From Brevundimonas subvibrioides ATCC 15264 (GTDB lineage Bacteria > Pseudomonadota > Alphaproteobacteria > Caulobacterales > Caulobacteraceae), in assembly GCF_000144605.1 (NCBI RefSeq), contig NC_014375.1, forward strand, positions 1,984,001-2,048,000: a stretch of 64,000 nucleotides of DNA, given 5' to 3'. The position numbers and the translations under genes are program-made. Shown piece after piece: positions 60,129 to 64,000 of the stretch (within the stretch, counting starts at the first letter, position 1; each line of letters begins with the position of its first letter). Under the pieces are notes generated by a model. It did not search any database. It saw nothing but the letters and a program-made list of their open reading frames with translations, and was not told where the DNA came from.

Positions 60129-61082
60129 CTAATGGGTCAGACCGCTCCGGCGATACTGGCGAGGCGGCACGCCAAAACGGTCGCGGAAGCTGCGCGCGAA
60201 GTGCGACGAGCTGTTGAATCCCCACGAAAACGCGACTTCCGTCAGCGTATGCCCGGTCCAGCCGGGCTCCTGGATCTGGCGCGCGCACTCCTCGAGCCTG
60301 CGCCGGAGGATATAGCCAGACACGGTCTCGTTTCCCGTGGCGAACACCAGCCTCAGATAGCGCGGCGAGATGCGCAGCGCCGCGGCGATGGAGGCGGGTG
60401 AAAGCCCGGGGTCCCTGAGGTTGGCCTCGATATGCCTGACGATGCAGGCCTGGCGACCCCGCACCACCGACGAGCCCTGGATCTGGTCATCGAAGGCCAG
60501 AGCATAGGACGTGGCCATGACCTCCAGAAGGTTCCTGGCGACGCGCTGGTCATACGGGGACGGGATCCCGAGCTCGGCCTGGCTTGCCAGACTGCGGATC
60601 ATCGCTGCCGCAGTGCCGGTCAGTCCGACATTGCCTTTCAGCAGCTGACCGCAGAACACCTCCGGCGAAGGGACATAGACCCTGAGCGTTTCCGCCGGCA
60701 CGCGTAGCATCAGGACTTCGGAGTTGTCGTTCACGCGAAAGAAATGCGGCGCCGAGCTGTCGCAGAGCGTGAAATCGCCCGCCTCCAACCTGGCCTCATG
60801 CCCGCAGTGGCTCAACTCGCCTTCCCCCCTGGTCTGCAAAACGAAGGTGTAGAGGCGCGGTGATCCGACCGTGATGTGATGTCGTGTTCGCTCGATACTG
60901 CTGGAGTCCGCAGCCATACGAGCCAGTCCAATAGGACCGAGCCTGCTCATCGACAGTTCGGCGTTGAAATGGCTGCGATCGGCCGGAATGAAATCGACGT
61001 GGTTGAGATGTGACGAGTACAGTTTGTTCCAGGCTTCGGATCGCCTGGCGGCGGGCAAGCCCGCCGTACTGAAACTTTCCAT
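60129..61082 (-). CDS. AraC-family transcriptional regulator
   Basis: A 317-aa regulator. The N-terminal AraC_binding_2-type sensor domain (about residues 20-190) includes LYTFVLQTRGEGELSHCGHE and LEAGDFTLCDSSAPHFF. The C-terminal double HTH is at about 215-315 (LSPASIAAALRISPRYLRLV, then TLTEVAFSWGFNSSSHFARS and FRDRFGVPPRQYRR). It is typical of activators of aromatic and terpenoid degradation operons. It lies inside the cluster between the HpcH/HpaI aldolase and the NTF2-like gene, so it is the likely local activator. Its binding sites are not evident; 57026-57043 is one candidate. Confidence 0.9.
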   Translation of the reverse strand: MESFSTAGLPAARRSEAWNKLYSSHLNHVDFIPADRSHFNAELSMSRLGPIGLARMAADSSSIERTRHHITVGSPRLYTFVLQTRGEGELSHCGHEARLEAGDFTLCDSSAPHFFRVNDNSEVLMLRVPAETLRVYVPSPEVFCGQLLKGNVGLTGTAAAMIRSLASQAELGIPSPYDQRVARNLLEVMATSYALAFDDQIQGSSVVRGRQACIVRHIEANLRDPGLSPASIAAALRISPRYLRLVFATGNETVSGYILRRRLEECARQIQEPGWTGHTLTEVAFSWGFNSSSHFARSFRDRFGVPPRQYRRSGLTH

Positions 61083-61140
61083 TGCTTCCTCCGCTATCTC
61101 GCGTCGCCAGTTTTCCGGCTTTCGCCGAAGTCTGATCGTT

Positions 61141-61920
61141 CTAGCGAGCCTTCACGAATCTACTGACTGAGGCAAGGGCCGCTTGCCGCATCAGTCCCTG
61201 GTCGGAGGAAACGATGAAGCTCGAGACGCCCAGACTGTGCAACCATAGCGCATCCGGGGCATCGACGGCCCCGACATGGGCGAGCAGCGGAAGACCGTGC
61301 CGTTTCGAGGCGGCCACGATCCGCTCGACGATGTGCCGGATCTCTGGCGCATCGGGAGCACCCACTCCAAGCTGCGCGCTCAGATCGCCGCGCCCGATGA
61401 AGGCCCCCGTCAGGCCCCCCACCGCGAAGATGGCGTCGAGGTGATCGAGCGCCGCGATGTCCTCGATCATCGCCAGGACGGCCACCGATGCATCCGCCTG
61501 CTCGATGTGATCGCGAAATCCACGCCGCCCGTATCCCCCCGCGCGGGGAGAATTGGAGAACCCTCGCGTGCCCCCGCCGTAGCGCGCCGCCGCGACGATC
61601 GCCTGGGCCGTCCCGGCGTCGGCGATGTGGGGGACAAGGACGCCCGTTGCCCCGCAATCGAGCGCTGACAGGATTTCGACCGGGTCGGCCGACTGCACCC
61701 GGACCAGGACATCGATCTGGGCCGCCCTGCCCGCGAGCGCGATGAGGTCGATGTCACCCCGATCGAAGGGGGCGTGTTCGGCGTCAACCACGACGAAGTC
61801 GAAGCCGACATCGCCGAGGATCTCGGTGGCGTGGGGGCCTGGCGACTTGAGGAACGTCCCCAGCATTCGCTCGCCGCCGCTCAGGCGGTCCCGGAAGCAC
61901 GCGACTGAAGGCACAGGCAT
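61141..61920 (-). CDS. HpcH/HpaI-family aldolase
   Basis: A 259-aa class II (metal-dependent) aldolase that should cleave a 2-oxo-4-hydroxy acid to pyruvate and an aldehyde, or act on a CoA ester. Family motifs: GTFLKSPGPHATEILGDVGF, VVVDAEHAPFDRGDI (metal Glu region, about residues 45-59), VLVRVQSADPVEILSALDCG, TGVLVPHIADAGTA and the GAFIGRGDLSAQLG metal Asp region near 170. Length is normal. It follows the amidohydrolase gene by nine bases, so both are in one transcript from the right. Confidence 0.88.
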   Translation of the reverse strand: MPVPSVACFRDRLSGGERMLGTFLKSPGPHATEILGDVGFDFVVVDAEHAPFDRGDIDLIALAGRAAQIDVLVRVQSADPVEILSALDCGATGVLVPHIADAGTAQAIVAAARYGGGTRGFSNSPRAGGYGRRGFRDHIEQADASVAVLAMIEDIAALDHLDAIFAVGGLTGAFIGRGDLSAQLGVGAPDAPEIRHIVERIVAASKRHGLPLLAHVGAVDAPDALWLHSLGVSSFIVSSDQGLMRQAALASVSRFVKAR

Positions 61921-61929
61921 GTCCCTTCC

Positions 61930-62781
61930 CTAGGAAAAGTAGAGCTTGAGTGCGGTGCGCGATATCTGCTGGCGCTGGTCGCGATCCGGAACCCAGCGTT
62001 CGAAGGCGCGCAGCGCGCTGTCGAAGGCCACGTGGCCTTCGTGACCGACGAAGGGGCAATCGCTTCCCCAGAGCAGCCGGTCCGGACCGATTTCCGCCAG
62101 CATGATCCTGGCCATACGATCCGCCAGGGCTTCGCCGCTGGGCTCCAGCGCATCGCCGTCGTAGTCCAGGTCGTGCAGGCGATAGTCGCCCGACAGCTTC
62201 ACCCATGTCCTGCCTCTGCCCACCGCGCGCAGGGCCGCGGCTATGCCCGGGCAGTCTTCCGCCATGCCCGGATCGGGATGCGCGAAGTGATCCAGCACGA
62301 TCTTCACGCCGGTCTCCTCCAACTGGGACAGGACACCTTCGAGGCGGACGCCCTCGACGGCGACATGAACGTGCCAGTCGAGGTCCGCGACGCGGCGGAA
62401 GAACAGACGATAGCTCTCGTCGCTGAGATCCGGCAGGTCCGCCAACCGCGCCAACTGCAGTCGGACGCCGACGATGCCGTCGGCCTTCATGGCGTCCAGG
62501 ACGTAGCGATCCACAGTCGGCGGAAGGATCGCCGTGCCGCGCAGCCTGCCTTGGTGGCGAAGTTCCGAGATCATGTAGTCGTTGTAGAAGCCCGAGACGC
62601 TCAGCCCCGCCACGACGCCGAAATGCACGCCGTGCGCGTCGAGCAGGTTCAGGTACTCCTGTGCGCTGAAAGCGTAGGCCGGCTTGGTCCAGGCCGTCGC
62701 GCTGAGCGGCAGATTGTCGTCGAAGATGTGGGCATGGCAGTCGACGATCGGGGCGTCGGTCAGGGATGCTGAGGTGTTCAA
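61930..62781 (-). CDS. Amidohydrolase-2 family hydrolase, second copy
   Basis: A 283-aa TIM-barrel metal-dependent hydrolase. The N-terminal HxH reads IVDCHAHIFDDN near residue 16, followed by VGVRLQLARLADLPDLSDES, VKIVLDHFAHPDPGMAEDCP and the final LWGSDCPFVGHEGH with the catalytic Asp. All usual metal residues are present, unlike the other amidohydrolase of this cluster. A TTG at 62781 (GGAGGAAGAGCC before it) is chosen as start; the ORF begins at another TTG six codons earlier, overlapping the upstream stop. Family members act on lactones (PDC lactonase) or as decarboxylases. Confidence 0.83.
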   Translation of the reverse strand: MNTSASLTDAPIVDCHAHIFDDNLPLSATAWTKPAYAFSAQEYLNLLDAHGVHFGVVAGLSVSGFYNDYMISELRHQGRLRGTAILPPTVDRYVLDAMKADGIVGVRLQLARLADLPDLSDESYRLFFRRVADLDWHVHVAVEGVRLEGVLSQLEETGVKIVLDHFAHPDPGMAEDCPGIAAALRAVGRGRTWVKLSGDYRLHDLDYDGDALEPSGEALADRMARIMLAEIGPDRLLWGSDCPFVGHEGHVAFDSALRAFERWVPDRDQRQQISRTALKLYFS

Positions 62782-62795
62782 GGCTCTTCCTCCCT

Positions 62796-63710
62796 TCAAC
62801 CCGGCATCGGATAATCGTCGGCGTTCAGTACCCAGCCCGCCATGGCCGAGAAGTCGGCCCGCGGCGGGCTGAAGATGTCGACGAGGCGATTGTCCTCCGC
62901 GGCCACGGAGGCCGAGGTGTGGATCGATCGCGGCGGAATGATCGCCACGGAAGGCGCGGGGCAGAGCATGTGCTCATCGTCACGCCAGTCGAGCGAGTTC
63001 TCCGTCCACGGCCAGCGGAGATGGTGAATGAACGACCCTCCGAGCGCGAGCGAGCCCTGCTCGAAATCATCGTGGTGATGCGGCGACAGCCTGGTGACAT
63101 CCCGCGGGCCTGCGGGCTCGAACACGTTGACCATGAAGGTCGTGCACCGCCAGATCCGTCCGAACCTGCCCTCCTGTGGCGGCACGGTCAGGTCATAGGC
63201 GCGGATGCGAAAGCCGCCCGCCGGGTCGGGCCAGGGCTCCAGCGGCGGAATGAAGGGCGCAGGGTCCGCATAGACGTCTGCGTTGGCGGCCAGCGCGGCC
63301 AGATCCAGGGACCGGGTCGTGAACAGACGCACGAGCGTGCCCCCGTGCGGAAGCTCGAGATCGCTGTCCCCCGGCGGTATCATGACGATGTGTCCGCCGT
63401 TGACCTGGACGGTTTCTGCGCCGGCGCGAACAGTCGCCGCGCCTTCGATCAGGGCGACATACTCATCTACCTGGTCCCGTCGTTCGAACCGCGCGCCCGG
63501 CTTCGCTTCCGTGTAGGCAACGACGAAGTTCTGGCCGCGGGTCAGCCAGGTGCGTCCGCTCTCGTCGTCGATCTGGGGGGCGAGTTCGCCGAACAGAGCA
63601 TAGGACGACGCCCCGAACCCCCGGTCCGCCGGCGCGCTGCCCCCGACCTTTGCAGTGCTCAGCCCGGCACGCGGATCGCTGCTGGCATACATCAGACTGG
63701 CGCTGGACAT
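62796..63710 (-). CDS. Bicupin-like protein of unknown function
   Basis: A 304-aa protein with two cupin-like halves. One is around YVALIEGAATVRAGAETVQV and GGHIVMIPPGDSDLELPHG. The other carries a histidine-rich metal-site candidate, LSPHHHDDFEQGSLALGGSF and HLRWPWTENSLDW, then SVAIIPPRSIHTSASVAAED. It could be a ring-cleaving or other iron-dependent dioxygenase, an isomerase, or a sugar-binding type. ATG 63710 is chosen; the longer ORF upstream overlaps the next gene and is not protein-like. Confidence 0.7.
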   Translation of the reverse strand: MSSASLMYASSDPRAGLSTAKVGGSAPADRGFGASSYALFGELAPQIDDESGRTWLTRGQNFVVAYTEAKPGARFERRDQVDEYVALIEGAATVRAGAETVQVNGGHIVMIPPGDSDLELPHGGTLVRLFTTRSLDLAALAANADVYADPAPFIPPLEPWPDPAGGFRIRAYDLTVPPQEGRFGRIWRCTTFMVNVFEPAGPRDVTRLSPHHHDDFEQGSLALGGSFIHHLRWPWTENSLDWRDDEHMLCPAPSVAIIPPRSIHTSASVAAEDNRLVDIFSPPRADFSAMAGWVLNADDYPMPG

Positions 63711-63721
63711 CGTCAGGACTC

Positions 63722-64000
63722 CTACTCGAGCAGCAGCGGCGGCTCTCGGCCGCTCACGGGATTGCGGAAATGGAAAGGCAGCGGTTCCGCATCGGGGAAC
63801 GGCGAGAACACGGGTCCGCGCAGCGGACGGTCGGGCGGATAGTCCGCAAGAACGTCCGGACCCGGGGCGAACTGGCGGGCGGCGGCCGGATCGACCCTTC
63901 CCCACCCGTCCCGGTATCCGGAGAACCAGATGTAATCGAGATCCATGCCGGACAGCTTCCAGACGCCGTCTTCCAGGACGGCCTCGTCCTCGTAGACGCC
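63722..64000 (-). CDS. NTF2/SnoaL-like protein, C-terminal part (cut by right edge)
   Basis: The frame is open to the right edge. The visible end contains VYEDEAVLEDGVWKLSGMDL then DYIWFSGYRDGWGRVDP and a Pro-rich tail (GPVFSPFPDAEPLPFHFRNP). The DGVWKLSGMDLDY strand is typical of the last strands of SnoaL-like domains. The gene probably starts beyond the window, and function cannot be judged. It is eleven bases upstream of the bicupin gene and in the same transcript. Confidence 0.55.
   Translation of the reverse strand, partial: GVYEDEAVLEDGVWKLSGMDLDYIWFSGYRDGWGRVDPAAARQFAPGPDVLADYPPDRPLRGPVFSPFPDAEPLPFHFRNPVSGREPPLLLE

Overview
The window is GC-rich DNA, roughly two-thirds G+C as judged by eye. 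It comes from an alphaproteobacterium with a TonB-receptor-rich, catabolically versatile lifestyle. Caulobacterales (Brevundimonas or Phenylobacterium-like) or Sphingomonadales fit best. Three things point there: paired TonB-dependent receptors with MFS carriers, an EcfG-type stress promoter (GGAAC-N16-CGTT), and a dispersed intergenic repeat (GTCCGCTTTC ... CGACCCATTGCGGACATT). The genus is an inference. No rRNA, tRNA, CRISPR array or intact insertion sequence was recognised.

Region 1 (1-13.1 kb) is a loosely packed accessory zone. It opens with the C-terminal part of a large protein that I read as a SIR2/DUF4020 antiphage effector cut by the window edge. It then holds an alpha/beta hydrolase, a GAF-Fis regulator with its aldehyde dehydrogenase, a stress-type DUF2171 gene under an EcfG promoter, a HELGH metalloprotease, several very small genes, an XRE regulator, a lysin remnant and an orphan tyrosine recombinase. 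The dispersed repeats lie here and once more at 28.2 kb.

Region 2 (13.2-28.1 kb) is a catabolic cluster. It contains methylmalonate-semialdehyde dehydrogenase, a Baeyer-Villiger-type flavoprotein, an HSL-type esterase, a divergent operon (two MaoC-like proteins, DUF35, thiolase, enoyl-CoA hydratase), a TonB receptor, an MFS carrier, an acyl-CoA ligase, an SDR and a TetR regulator. The logic is uptake, CoA activation, ring oxygenation and lactone opening, then beta-oxidation of an alicyclic or terpenoid-like substrate. Two promoters share a 16-bp palindrome, a plausible operator for the TetR protein.

Region 3 (28.3-47.7 kb) is a defence island placed between the two catabolic clusters. It holds an McrA-like HNH gene broken by an in-frame stop and an Eco29kI-type GIY-YIG endonuclease. 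A five-gene minus-strand set runs from 42.3 down to 30.2 kb and matches Druantia type II (DruG-, DruF- and DruE-like proteins, Vsr, C5-cytosine methyltransferase). The island also has an uncharacterised 472-aa protein with its own promoter and terminator, a DUF262-DUF1524 type IV restriction-like enzyme, and a 433-aa HTH-start protein. The overlap of the restriction enzyme, the methyltransferase, Vsr and Druantia is the most interesting part of the window.

Region 4 (47.7-64 kb, all on the minus strand) is a second catabolic cluster that parallels the first. It holds a feruloyl-CoA-synthase-like ligase, DUF35, a Cys-less thiolase-fold protein, a substrate-binding-fold protein without a signal peptide, an amidohydrolase, MFS and a TonB receptor. 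Next come a BKACE-type cleavage enzyme, an aldehyde dehydrogenase, an NTF2-like protein, an AraC regulator, an HpcH/HpaI aldolase, a second amidohydrolase, a bicupin and another NTF2-like gene cut by the edge. In both clusters a very stable hairpin lies between the TonB receptor and the MFS gene.
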